DNA of 64,000 bases from Diplonema papillatum. Taxonomy: Eukaryota > Euglenozoa > Diplonemea > Diplonemida > Diplonemidae. The stretch lies in the NCBI GenBank assembly GCA_030068145.1, contig JAPJBO010000083.1:1-64000 (forward strand), read 5' to 3'. How positions within the stretch are numbered: the stretch's first letter is position 1; each line of letters opens with the position of its first letter. Positions 9,163 to 18,024 of this stretch are shown here, piece after piece. The notes under the pieces are model-generated. The model saw only the letters and a program-made list of their open reading frames with translations, had not been told where the DNA came from and did not search any database. The position numbers and the translations under genes are program-made.

Positions 9163-10188
9163 ATGCCGCGCGAGAATGAGATCAGCTTCACCATGAAGGT
9201 GATTTGGGGGGAGCGCACAAAAAAGCTCCTTACCAAAAAGGACCGAACAGCGGCCGCAGAGGCCGTTTTGTACGTTGAGCAGGGGGGTGACGACCTTGCG
9301 CAGTACGTCAAAAAGGCACGAGACGCAGCGGTGCCGATCGCGCGAAGGGAGGGCTTTACTGTCTCCCTAGCCCCCACCGCCGTTCGGTACACGCTGCCGA
9401 AATCCGCCGCGCGCCTCGACGACGATGACACCGGCATCCGCGAGGTCGTTGGGCCGGCGGACTTGTTCGCAGCAGCCAGAGCGGACGCACGACAGCTTAT
9501 TGTCGTGCTGGACGCAACCGAGAAGCGGGCGGCAGGCAAGCAAGCGAACACAGCGGCCCAGCTAGCCGCTAAGTTAACCGGCGCCGACCTGCAACCGGCC
9601 TTCAAGGTCGGTAAAGGCATCTCGCCCACCGTATCTTGCGTGGGATGCTCAAAGGTGGTGTTCGTCGCCAAGGAGGGGGACAAGGACAAGCTCAGGCTAG
9701 CCCCCTACGAAGCCCACATAAGCGGCTGTGAAAAGGGCGCCGCTCTGCTGGAGAAGACCGCGGTGGCTGCGGTCGAGAAGAAGCGAGGGTCTCATTTGCA
9801 AGACTCTCGAGTTGGGGCTCAAGCGCGACGAGAGGAAGAAAGGCGAGCCGCTGCCGCGAAAGAGGATCTGTCCAGCTACAGATCTCTTTTCGACATCTGG
9901 AAGAAGCCGAAGCCGACGAAGCCTGCAGGCACGAGCACAGCCGAAGACAGGGCCTCGGAGCTACCGGATGCTGACCCGCCGGGGGAGCTACCGGATGCTG
10001 ACCCGCCGGTGGAGCTACCGGATGCTGACCCGCCGGTGGAGCAACCGGATGCTGACCAGCCGGTGGAGCTACCGGATGCTGACCAGCCGGTGGAGCTACC
10101 GGATGCTGACCCGCCAGGGACTGTCCTGGTGAAGAGGAAGGCAGAGGAGTGCCAAGAGCCGAGGAAGAAGCTCGTCTTTCTGCTGTAG
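9163..10188 (+). CDS. Transposon-encoded zinc-finger accessory protein with 9-residue repeats
   Basis: The first ATG is at 9163. The frame is open back to 9130, and a TTTATTGCAG at 9136-9145 looks like a 3' splice site, so an upstream exon is possible. The protein (341 aa) has a central C2HC finger of BED-like type (CVGC followed by AHISGC, residues about 180-210). A basic/Ala-rich helical region with a SLFDIWKK patch follows. Six tandem copies of ELPDADPP(V/G), encoded by a 27-bp repeat, precede a basic carboxyl end (KRKAEECQEPRKK). Its place in the same transposon as the larger protein suggests it supplies end-specific DNA binding while the other supplies catalysis. Function is inferred; no known homologue is recognised. 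Confidence 0.6.
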   Translation: MPRENEISFTMKVIWGERTKKLLTKKDRTAAAEAVLYVEQGGDDLAQYVKKARDAAVPIARREGFTVSLAPTAVRYTLPKSAARLDDDDTGIREVVGPADLFAAARADARQLIVVLDATEKRAAGKQANTAAQLAAKLTGADLQPAFKVGKGISPTVSCVGCSKVVFVAKEGDKDKLRLAPYEAHISGCEKGAALLEKTAVAAVEKKRGSHLQDSRVGAQARREEERRAAAAKEDLSSYRSLFDIWKKPKPTKPAGTSTAEDRASELPDADPPGELPDADPPVELPDADPPVEQPDADQPVELPDADQPVELPDADPPGTVLVKRKAEECQEPRKKLVFLL

Positions 10189-10500
10189 TGCTGCAACGCA
10201 AGGTGCGGATTTCGTGTGCTTTCGAGCGGCCTAGCGCTTCTTCTTTTTTCATCATCGTTCATCATCCCGTCTTGCTAGGCTGCTCACAGTCGCTCGAAGA
10301 TCTTTGTCCCTTTTCGCCACCAACTCGCCTGCAGTCCCCGAAAGCTTCCGGTCTCATATGCACATCGCCCACTTGCCTGCGGTTTCCGTCCCTCGTATGC
10401 TTATGCTTGGCACTTCTGGGGCCAGACAGTGGTCAACATGGTCGCCCATGGGCCAGTCAGGGGTCCACCAGTGGTCGAACCCAAAATACTAGTGTCAATC

Positions 10501-10606
10501 TGGATCACACTCTACAACGCTCTACTACACTCTACTACACTCTATTACGCTCGATTACGCTCGATTACACTCGATTACGCTCTATTACGCTCGATTACAC
10601 TCGATC
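10501..10606. repeat. Right subterminal CTCGATTAC(A/G) repeats
   Basis: About ten 10-bp units (CTCTACTACA grading into CTCGATTACG/A) precede the right terminal repeat at 10613-10628. They match the units at 6418-6485 and have the same orientation on the plus strand. Confidence 0.7.
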
Positions 10607-10628
10607 AGGGGGTAGGTGAATTGGCTCA

Positions 10629-10775
10629 TAAATATTTTTTTTGTTTCCGATAAATATTTTTTTTGTTTCCGATAAATATTTTTTTGTTTCCGATAAATAT
10701 TTTTCTGTTTCCGATAAATATTTTTTTTGTTTCCGATAAATATTTTTCTGTTTCCGATAAGTATTGATCACTTTG
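10629..10775 (+). repeat. Tandem array of GTTTCCGATAAATATTTTT (left arm of the foldback element)
   Basis: Six units of 19-22 bp lie in plus orientation. The first is split by the transposon inserted at 6380-10628. The inverse array is at 12029-12271. Confidence 0.9.
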
Positions 10776-12028
10776 GCAGTAGGTTCACCTACTTCGTCTC
10801 GTGGACGACCGCGACGAAGCCAAATACGATCGTTTTTCTATCCAGTTTCGGGTCGAAAGCCTCCCCAGCAAAGGCTGTTCAATTTTCAACACCAGATACG
10901 CAAACTTTTTCGAATGCAGCACACGGGTATCCAACAAGTGACATCTAACTATCTGGTTGCATTGAGCAGTATCCGGATCTGAAAGCTGAAGACTTTGTAC
11001 CACTTCACCGCGACAAAGGTCACGAACGCAGTTGCAGTAAAACTGCGTCTTGCGCACGAGCGCGGAAATCCGCCACCCACCATTCGGCTAGATATTGCAA
11101 GAACACAACTGCAAAGCTTACTACAAACGGATAGTGTTACAAAGGCGAACGAATCATGCGAGAACCTACGTAGGGGCCCCTCAACAGCTTTCAGAACGGC
11201 AAGTCAAGAAAAGGATAAGTTTGCACATTCTACTTCCGTCTGATCTGCATGTTCCCCAGTTCTACCCTTCGTTGATCTGTTGTGTGTATTCGCAACGACT
11301 TCATCCGGTCCTACGCGGCCCCAATACGACAAAACTGCATGCGGTCCTGACCAGGTAACATCCTCCTACCTGAAAATGTCTAACCACGACTACGGATTTG
11401 GTGCCATCGAGGCAGCCATGGAGTGTAAGTATGCCAACGGGGCTTAGTAGTATCGGGGCTGCCGTGCATACTAGTTCCCGTAAAATATTTGTTTCCCTTG
11501 ACTTGTGCCATGTCGGACGGTAGGATTTTCCGCGTCAGCCTCATTTCAATCCTGGAGACAAAAGCACTCACACAATAAAGACTAGCCCATTTCACGGGCC
11601 AAAACTGCCTTTGTTGCAGAAATCAGCAACACAGGCAAGCGATGACAGAACAGCGCACACGAAGACGACCGGCTCTGAAGAGACCCGCGCCGCAAACTGC
11701 GCGAGCAGAGGGTGCCAAGCAAACCAGGAAGGAAGGCGAGGAGATTCAGATGGCACAGCAGGACGCCCGCGAGGGATCACCGAGGTCGAAAGACAGAAAA
11801 GGGAAAGCAGGCGTGGCCGGCTTGAAAAGCTGCAAGCGCGGAGAAGGCACAGGTACAGAGCAGTCCACATGCAGACGAGCAGTGAAGCGGCCCACATCAC
11901 AGAGGTCTATCACACTGGCTCCGGATTACTTAGGGTCCTCGCAAAATCCAATGAAATTGCTTGCCCAATGGGACTCCCCTTGGGCACATTTCGCACTGGG
12001 GACTACTCCCCAGGAACCCGTATCAAAA
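10776..12028. other. Interior of the foldback element, no gene recognised
   Basis: Reading frames are short and overlap in all phases, and none shows a motif I know. Near the right array, frames of up to 221 codons arise from the stop-free tandem repeat and are not credible genes. Confidence 0.5.
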
Positions 12029-12271
12029 ATATTTATCGGAAACAAAAAATATTTATCGGAAACAAAAAAATATTTATCGGAAACAAAAAAATATTTATCG
12101 GAAACAGAAAAATATTTATCGGAAACAAAAAATATTTATCGGAAACAAAAAAATATTTATTGGAAACAGAAAAATATTTATCGGAAACAAAAAATATTTA
12201 TCGGAAACAAAAAATATTTATCGGAAACAAAAAAATATTTATCGGAAACGTTCCGATAAATATTTTCCCCA
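12029..12271 (-). repeat. Inverse tandem array of GTTTCCGATAAATATTTTT (right arm of the foldback element)
   Basis: Eleven units of 19-21 bp read AAAAATATTTATCGGAAAC on the plus strand. The last unit flips orientation (CGGAAACGTTCCGATAAATA), mirroring the flip at the left end (CGGAAACTGTTTCCGATAAA). Confidence 0.9.
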
Positions 12272-12317
12272 CTTAAGTGCTTCCGATATGGTTTTGTCTC
12301 TTTTTTTTTTTTTTAAA

Positions 12318-12442
12318 GGGGCTCTCGAGAGACAAGGCAGGTAGGGACACAGAACACCATAAGTAAATAAAAATCAAGCAAATGGGAAGCGAACGGAAAG
12401 CAAGCGGATGAGGACGGTGTTCTGTGTTGCTGGGGCCCCGCG
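12318..12442 (-). repeat. SINE-like dispersed repeat body, copy 2
   Basis: This is a close copy of 40-156, with the same GGGGCTCTCGAGAG and GGGGCCCCGCG ends. Here the upstream tRNA-like head is absent, replaced by GCTTGCGTCCGTCCTCAAGC and a 25-nt T tract (12463-12487). Confidence 0.75.
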
Positions 12443-12487
12443 CTTGCGTCCGTCCTCAAGCCTTTTTTTTTTTTTTTTTTTTTTTTT

Positions 12488-13211
12488 GTTACGCCGCTCC
12501 ACCCGGCACTTGGGACCCCGTAACGCGCTCATGGGGGTTCCATTTTCATGGGCGCGGAAACCAAACGGGAAAAGAGGAAAATTCCACCACGAATACACAA
12601 GCATGTCCGCCTTACTCTATTTTACTGGGGGCTGTTTTGGTTTTGGTGGCGTACCACCTGCCCTTTTCGTCCTGTGGTGGCGAGCCGCCCACATGACCTT
12701 GCATTTTTGTGTTCTCTTTTTTTTTTTTCCCTTGCGTATTGGCCTGTTTGTGTATTCGCGTTTTGAAGGTGGTGGGGGGGGAAATGGTAAACATTCTGAA
12801 AAACACGGCATACCTTGGCTGGAAAAGAGAGATATATAAATAAGAGGAAGGGCATTCCGTGCATAAAAAGAAACGGAAAAATAGGGGAGCGAGGAGGAGG
12901 AGGAAGAGGAGGGACAACCAAAAAATAAAGAGAGGGAATTGAAGCCCTCTTTTTTTCTCCCCTTTCCAGAAGGGACACAAACAAAATAGTGTGTGAGTGA
13001 GATGGCGAGAGTGGGTGCAAGAGAGAGAGTGAGAGAGTGAGGGAGAGAGAGTGGGAGTAGAACGGACCATGGGAGGGAGTAACGGGGTGCCAAGGGGAGG
13101 AGGAAAAACAAAACATACCGAAAAGGAAAGTGATGGGTGGGGGGGAAAATGACTCTTGGGTTGTAGTTGGGGGCCTGGGGGGGAGCATGCCAGCAGTGGG
13201 GGTTGGTGGGC
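12488..13211. other. Low-complexity spacer downstream of the USP-like gene
   Basis: The stretch 12840-13200 is strongly purine-rich on the plus strand (GAGGAGGAGGAAGAGGAG, GAGAGAGAGTGAGAGAG). Frames of up to 294 codons on the minus strand are compositional. It may serve as 3' sequence of the USP-like gene. No gene is recognised. Confidence 0.5.
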
Positions 13212-15674
13212 TCATTTTTGGTCCCTCACGCACAGGACATGAGCTGACCTCGTCAGCACTGGCCAATTGACCTTGCGCACTCTCTGTGGACGATCCGTGC
13301 TGACGATGTGGGCCGAGCCCCCGACAAACCTGGCCAACACCCACTGGGCCCTCGGGTTCTTCGGCCCTACTATGGCGGCGGTGCCTTCCTGGTACTCGAG
13401 CTCCGCTCCATCCGTGAGCTCGAGACCTAGCAAATCTCGCGCTGCTTTTCGGAGGGTGTTGACCAGGATGATGAGGACGATAAAGTTCGCCCTGTCTCTC
13501 TGCCACTCATCCGCCAGCCAGTTCAGGGCTGCCCATCCGCTCTCCCCTCCTCTGTTGCCCTCTGCTGGCTGCGTGTGGAGACTCCTTGGGAACCGGGTAC
13601 CAACTGACTCTGGGACTTTGACTCTGCGCCACTCATCCGGGTGTCTATGGGGGTCTTTGGCGAGTTTTGCGACTGCGTGGGCGGTGAGGGCTTCCTCTTC
13701 TTCCAGAGCCTTTGCACGGCGGAAGGCCAAGCCTTCTTCTCTGTCTATGTCCATCTCCTCGGTCGTGCTGGGGGGAGCTACTTCTTCATCCTCTGTAAGG
13801 TCGATGACTTCCCACGTGCCCTCCGGTCCTCTTGCTCTCTTCGGTACCCCCCGGATTCGACTTGGGAGTGTGCCTTCTCCTTCAGCAGTGTCTCCCCGGT
13901 CCGAGCTCCTTTTCCTCCGCCTGTTGAAAACTGCTCCTCCTTCTGCGTCTATGTCGGGCACTCCCTCAGCTGGGGTCAACCCCCTTGCTGCCGTACTCTG
14001 AGGCTCTGAGGTGTCCAGCCCTGCCGCAGCTTCTTCAGGCTCGGTGTCCGGAACAGGGGCCCGGGGGGTATCAGGGGGGGACTCATGAAAGGCCTGCCCG
14101 TCCGCCTTCTCCTCCGATCCAGTTCCCCTCGACTTTGTGGCTATCCGTGGACCTGTCGACAGGGAGTTGGGCTCGCCCGACTCCGAGCTCAGTGAATCCC
14201 TTTCGATGTCCCCGGCTGCCTCGGCTTCGTGCCTCCTGCCTTGTGAGGCTCTGTCTGCCACCCTTCTCCTCGTTGCCTCCACGAACCTCGCGAGGAGTTC
14301 CTCCGGGCTTGGCCCCTTGACTCCGGGCCTGTTGCCAGCCGGCTCGGGCCCATCCACCGTCGACGGCGTGCCATCTCTCCTCTCTGTGTCCTTCGAGGTC
14401 TCGGGCTGCTCAGGGGCCGGCTGGTATACTAAAAGAAAGGTGTCCGTCCCCTCGAACCTCGGCACGGACGAAAAACTGGCATGCTCACCATCAAGAATCG
14501 TCCACCTCTGCTCCCTCTCGGCGTGTTCGTTGTACGCGTGCACCCTGTAATGGCCCGCGTTGTTCCCCCCTGTGTGCGATACCACCGCTGTGAGTTCCAG
14601 CTGTCTGCCCAGGCCTGGCAAAGTTATTGTGGTATCTGTGGGCACTGCTCTCCTGTCTGTGCAGTCGAAAGGGCGCGCCCTTTGTAGCTGAATGATCACC
14701 GCTGTGCCGGCCTGGCTAAAGGAGGGCTTAGTCTGGGTCTGCCCCCTGACCCCGCAGTTCTCGCATCTGTAGTCCGCCCCTGCCGAGGACCACGCGAAAG
14801 CTTCGTCGAGACACCTCTGCACCGAGCCAGCTCCTACGGGGAGGATGGTTATGTCCAGGTCCTCTTGAGCCATGTGGCCATACTGGCACTTCCCACACTT
14901 AACTTCGACCGAGTACCTGTGACGCAGGCCTGCAATTCGGTCCGCCCAATTGGAGCTGCAGGCTCGGTGAGCCGTGTTCTCTTCTAGGATCGCTGAGGCC
15001 ACTGTCCGCAGGACCTCTCCCACGTCGTGTTGTCGACCGTCACCGAATGGGCCTCTGATTTTCGCCAGTACAGACCGCAGCACCGCCTCTGAACGGCCGC
15101 CTGTCACCCACTTGTGGACCTCTGCAGTTAGTTCTCCCTTCTCGTGTGTGCCGCACTGCTGGAAGATGGCTATCTGCTGCGCCATGTTGGTGACCGCAAA
15201 AAGGTTCAACGCCGCCTGCAGGTAGCACGAGTTCGTGGTCTTGATGCCTGATCGGCCCTTTGCACCCGGTTTTGCGATCGTCTTATCTCCGAGCCGGTGA
15301 GGGTCTCCAACTTCCTCCGAGCTTGGCAGCTCAGAGTCGAGAGCGGCCAGGGATTCTTTCCTCACGCGGTTCCGCCCCGTTCCTGGGAGGTCGGCAATGT
15401 TGCTCGCTTTGTGTGAAGCCAAGCCGGCACCCGGGGTTCTGGGATTTTCGCTTGCTGTCTCGCCTGTCGTGCTTTGCGGGGACTTCCTGCTCGTCCGTGG
15501 ATTGTCTGCTTCTGCCTCCTCGGTTGCAGCCGCTTCCCCCTTTGCCATCCCCTTCTCAGCTGCCATGTGTGGTTGATTTGCGGCGCTGGGGAGGGAGTGT
15601 GCTGGGGGGGTCACGGTTTCATGTTCTTGGACGGGGACGCATTCTGGCCGTTCCACCTCCAACAGGGTTCGCAT
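13212..15674 (-). CDS. Ubiquitin-specific-protease-like (C19) protein with SUMO-interaction motif
   Basis: The start is placed at the ATG at 15674; the frame is open further upstream, but that part crosses an A tract and a tRNA-like module and is probably not translated. In this numbering the catalytic Cys box is TTNSCYLQAALNLF (Cys150). A QHDVGEVL block (about 215-222) matches the QxDAxEFL element. A Cys4 zinc ribbon is formed by Cys260, Cys263, Cys304 and Cys307. The His box is GNNAGHYRVHAY (His375), with WTILDGEHAS (Asp395) next, then TFLLVYQ. The order fits a compact peptidase C19 domain that removes ubiquitin from proteins. A carboxyl half of about 400 residues is acidic and disordered, with a basic stretch (NRRRKRSS) and a canonical SUMO-interaction motif VIDLTEDEE (about 623-631). 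The GC-rich, element-like setting suggests it may belong to a mobile element. Confidence 0.8.
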   Translation of the reverse strand: MRTLLEVERPECVPVQEHETVTPPAHSLPSAANQPHMAAEKGMAKGEAAATEEAEADNPRTSRKSPQSTTGETASENPRTPGAGLASHKASNIADLPGTGRNRVRKESLAALDSELPSSEEVGDPHRLGDKTIAKPGAKGRSGIKTTNSCYLQAALNLFAVTNMAQQIAIFQQCGTHEKGELTAEVHKWVTGGRSEAVLRSVLAKIRGPFGDGRQHDVGEVLRTVASAILEENTAHRACSSNWADRIAGLRHRYSVEVKCGKCQYGHMAQEDLDITILPVGAGSVQRCLDEAFAWSSAGADYRCENCGVRGQTQTKPSFSQAGTAVIIQLQRARPFDCTDRRAVPTDTTITLPGLGRQLELTAVVSHTGGNNAGHYRVHAYNEHAEREQRWTILDGEHASFSSVPRFEGTDTFLLVYQPAPEQPETSKDTERRDGTPSTVDGPEPAGNRPGVKGPSPEELLARFVEATRRRVADRASQGRRHEAEAAGDIERDSLSSESGEPNSLSTGPRIATKSRGTGSEEKADGQAFHESPPDTPRAPVPDTEPEEAAAGLDTSEPQSTAARGLTPAEGVPDIDAEGGAVFNRRRKRSSDRGDTAEGEGTLPSRIRGVPKRARGPEGTWEVIDLTEDEEVAPPSTTEEMDIDREEGLAFRRAKALEEEEALTAHAVAKLAKDPHRHPDEWRRVKVPESVGTRFPRSLHTQPAEGNRGGESGWAALNWLADEWQRDRANFIVLIILVNTLRKAARDLLGLELTDGAELEYQEGTAAIVGPKNPRAQWVLARFVGGSAHIVSTDRPQRVRKVNWPVLTRSAHVLCVRDQK

Positions 15675-16040
15675 GATGTCCACAGTTTCCTGGGAACAGA
15701 CAGGCGCGGTTTGAACCCGCACCAGTTGCAAACACTGCAACCGGCGCCTGCCCCACGGCACTGGGGACTCAGAAAAACGAAAGGAGAGTTTTTTTTTTTT
15801 TTTTTTCAAGAGTCGGCTAAGGGCCTGGAAAGGCCGCGGCTCAGCCACAAGCCGCCACCTGTCACTCAGACTGGGGCCAACTAATTCAAAAAACCGGGGG
15901 CACATTGGTAACCATCCCGATTTTACCCCGCCTTCACGATGAGAGGGCCACAAGGGAGTCAAACTTGGCAAGGCTCACCTGGAAGGTGCCTCTTTGCACC
16001 GCCCCCCCCGTTCCTGCTGGGCAGCTTGGGGCAGGATCTT
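15675..16040. other. Upstream region of the USP-like gene
   Basis: Apart from the tRNA-like fold (15701-15750) and an 18-nt T tract (15789-15806), nothing is recognised. The minus-strand frame stays open across it and translates the A tract as polylysine. Confidence 0.4.
15701..15750 (-). ncRNA. Minimal 50-nt tRNA-like fold without a D arm
   Basis: Perfect 7-bp terminal pairing (CAGGCGC with GCGCCTG) closes two hairpins. One is an anticodon-like arm with a 5-bp stem and 7-nt loop (GTTGC-AGTGTTT-GCAAC). The other is a T-arm-like hairpin with a 4-bp stem and 7-nt loop (GCGG-GTTCAAA-CCGC) carrying a GGTTCAAA core. It lies 26 bp upstream of the chosen start of the USP-like gene, in the same sense. 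It may be a SINE head, a 5' leader structure or a degenerate tRNA. Confidence 0.45.
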
Positions 16041-16140
16041 TTACGCCCGGGAAGGGTAGGTGCGCAGCTCGGACGCCAGATACGAAGTAAGGGGCTTTCA
16101 CCCACAGCAAAGGTACTGCTTGCCTTGGCCGCGTTTCGGA
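16041..16140 (+). repeat. Dispersed 100-bp repeat, copy 1
   Basis: The block from TTACGCCCGGGAAGGGTAGG to TTGGCCGCGTTTCGG recurs at 18626-18725 with about 95% identity. Its last third also recurs at 17567-17590. The copies bracket the 44-bp minisatellite. Confidence 0.85.
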
Positions 16141-16167
16141 AAGCAAGCGGATGAGGACGGTGTTTGC

Positions 16168-17455
16168 TCAAGACCAGTCCCTTCGGAAAAGTTGACTCAC
16201 AGCAAGGCCTCTCAAGACCAGTCCCCTAGGAACAGGTGGCTCACAGCAAGGCCTCTCAAGACCAGTCCCTTCGGAAAAGTTGACTCACAGCAAGGCCTCT
16301 CAAGACCAGTCCCTTCGGAACAGGTGACTCACAGCAAGGCCTCTCAAGACCAGTCCCTTCGGAACAGGTGACCCACAGCAAGGCCCCTCAAGACCAGTCC
16401 CTTCCGAAAAGTTGACTCACAGCAAGGCCTGTCCCTTTGGAAAAGTTGACTCACAGCAAGGCCTCTCAAGACCAGTCCCTTCGGAACAGGTAAGGCCCCT
16501 CAAGACCAGTCCCTTCGGAAAAGTTGACTCACAGCAAGGCCTCTCAAGACCAGTCCCTTCGGAACAGGTGACTCACAGCAAGGCCTCTCAAGACCAGTCC
16601 CTTCGGAACAGGTGACTCACAGCAAGGCCCCTCAAGACCAGTCCCTTCGGAAAAGTTGACTCACAGCAAGGCCTCTCAAGACCAGTCCCTTCGGAACAGG
16701 TGACCCACAGCAAGGCCCCTCAAGACCAGTCCCTTCCGAAAAGTTGACTCACAGCAAGGCCTGTCCCTTCGGAAAAGTTGACTCACAGCAAGGCCTCTCA
16801 AGACCAGTCCCTTCGGAAAAGTTGACTCACAGCAAGGCCTCTCAAGACCAGTCCCTTCGGAAAAGTTGACTCACAGCAAGGCCTCTCAAGACCAGTCCCT
16901 TCGGAACAGGTGACTCACAGCAAGGCCTCTCAAGACCAGTCCCTTCGGAACAGGTGACCCACAGCAAGGCCCCTCAAGACCAGTCCCTTCCGAAAAGTTG
17001 ACTCACAGCAAGGCCTGTCCCTTCGGAAAAGTTGACTCACAGCAAGGCCCCTCAAGACCAGTCCCTTCGGAAAAGTTGACTCACAGCAAGGCCCCTCAAG
17101 ACCAGTCCCTTCGGAACAGGTAAGGCCCCTCAAGACCAGTCCCTTCGGAACAGGTGACTCACAGCAAGGCCCCTCAAGACCAGTCCCTTCGGAACAGGTG
17201 ACTCACAGCAAGGCCTCTCAAGACCAGTCCCTTAGGAACAGGTGGCTCACAGCAAGGCCTCTCAAGACCAGTCCCTTCGGAACAGGTGACTCACAGCAAG
17301 GCCCCTCAAGACCAGTCCCTTCGGAAAAGTTGACTCACAGCAAGGCCTCTCAAGACCAGTCCCTTCGGAAAAGTTGACTCACAGCAAGGCCTCTCAAGAC
17401 CAGTCCCTTCGGAAAAGTTGACTCACAGCAAGGCCCCTCAAGACCAGTCCCTTCG
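16168..17455 (+). repeat. 44-bp minisatellite, about 29 units
   Basis: Units read CTCAAGACCAGTCCCTTCGG followed by AAAAGTTGACTCACAGCAAGGC or the variant AACAGGTGACTCACAGCAAGGC. Some units are shortened by 16-20 bp (for example at 16426, 16753 and 17014). Both unit variants and the shortened ones recur in blocks, indicating repeated segmental duplication. Confidence 0.95.
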
Positions 17456-17566
17456 GCCTCTCCGCCACAAGGGGGCAGAACCTGCCTTCGGGTAAGGAAA
17501 CGGTTTGTCAAGCCACTTCTGCCTTCGATCTTCAACCTTTCTGCCCCACGAGGGAGCAGAGAGGTA

Positions 17567-17646
17567 CTGCTTGCTTTGGCCGCGTTTCGAAAAACACGTT
17601 TCCAGGGGACACCGCGAGGAGGTGGCAAGTCAGATTTTGTCCCCCC
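17567..17646 (+). repeat. Dispersed repeat, partial copy 2
   Basis: GGTACTGCTTGCTTTGGCCG through GTCAGATTTTGTCCCCCC matches 18690-18781 almost exactly, including the ACACGTTTCCAGGGGACACC block. Confidence 0.85.
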
Positions 17647-18024
17647 TTTTTTCCGAAAAACAGGGGTCTTTCAGGGTCCTTTCAGGGCTGAAATAATGGC
17701 TGCAGAATGCAAAAACAAGACAGAGTCACCTCCCACAAGGCAATTCCTTAAGGAAAACATCAGAACCCAAACTGCAGCCACAAAAAGCAGCCCGACCAGG
17801 ACACAACCGCAAACGGAACCCAAAAACAATCGGAAACCCCAGGAAAGTTTGATCCACACCGGTGTGGGTTCATAAAACGCCTGCAAAATGTGTCGCCAAA
17901 CCGCCGGGACCCTGAAAGGACCCTGAAAGGACCCTGAAAGGACCCTGAAAGGACCCTGAAAGGACCCTGAAAGGACCCTGAAAGGACCCTGAAAGACCCC
18001 TGTTTTTCGGAAAAAAGGGGGGCC
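17640..18024. mobile_element. Small foldback element with 11-bp tandem units
   Basis: The left arm (17643-17687, CCTTTTTTCCGAAAAACAGG then GGTCTTTCAGGGTCCTTTCA) is the inverse complement of the right arm (17980-18020). The right arm is preceded by eight tandem copies of GGACCCTGAAA (17918-17997). The middle contains one copy of a repeat also found at 18113 and 18294. Confidence 0.7.

Larger units (their letters stand above)
6380..10628 (+). mobile_element. Two-gene DNA transposon of unrecognised family
   Basis: The ends TGAGCCAATTCACCTA (6380-6395) and TAGGTGAATTGGCTCA (10613-10628) are perfect inverse complements. They are flanked by a 5- or 6-bp target duplication. Next to both ends are clusters of CTCGATTACG/CTCGATTACA units (6418-6485 and 10501-10606). 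The interior holds two genes on the plus strand: a 724-residue possible nuclease/transposase (6659-8833) and a zinc-finger protein (9163-10188). All parts of an autonomous cut-and-paste element are present and both frames are open, so this copy could be recent or still active. Confidence 0.85.
6314..12300. mobile_element. Foldback element with tandem-array inverted ends, interrupted by a second transposon
   Basis: The outer 50 bp at 6314-6363 and 12251-12300 are inverse complements with about 90% identity (core GGAAGCACTTAAGT, then GGGGAAAATATTTATCGG). Inside each end lie tandem copies of GTTTCCGATAAATATTTTT, about 7 on the left counting the pieces split by the insert and 11 on the right in inverse orientation. 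Both flanks on the plus strand are T runs (6301-6313 and 12301-12314), consistent with insertion into a T tract. No gene belonging to this element is recognised in 10776-12028. The transposon 6380-10628 sits inside its left array. A solitary related end is at 32769-32834. Confidence 0.75.

Noticed and set aside
11611..12344. Frames up to 221 codons with IYRKQK/GNKKIF repeats
   Set aside because: They are translations of the GTTTCCGATAAATATTTTT array that forms the arm of the foldback element.
15675..15971. Amino-terminal extension of the USP-like frame
   Set aside because: It translates an A tract and a tRNA-like fold; the ATG at 15674 is the first one after them.
16168..17455. CRISPR-like array
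   Set aside because: The repeats are contiguous without unique spacers, units vary by simple substitutions, and the context is eukaryotic; it is a minisatellite.
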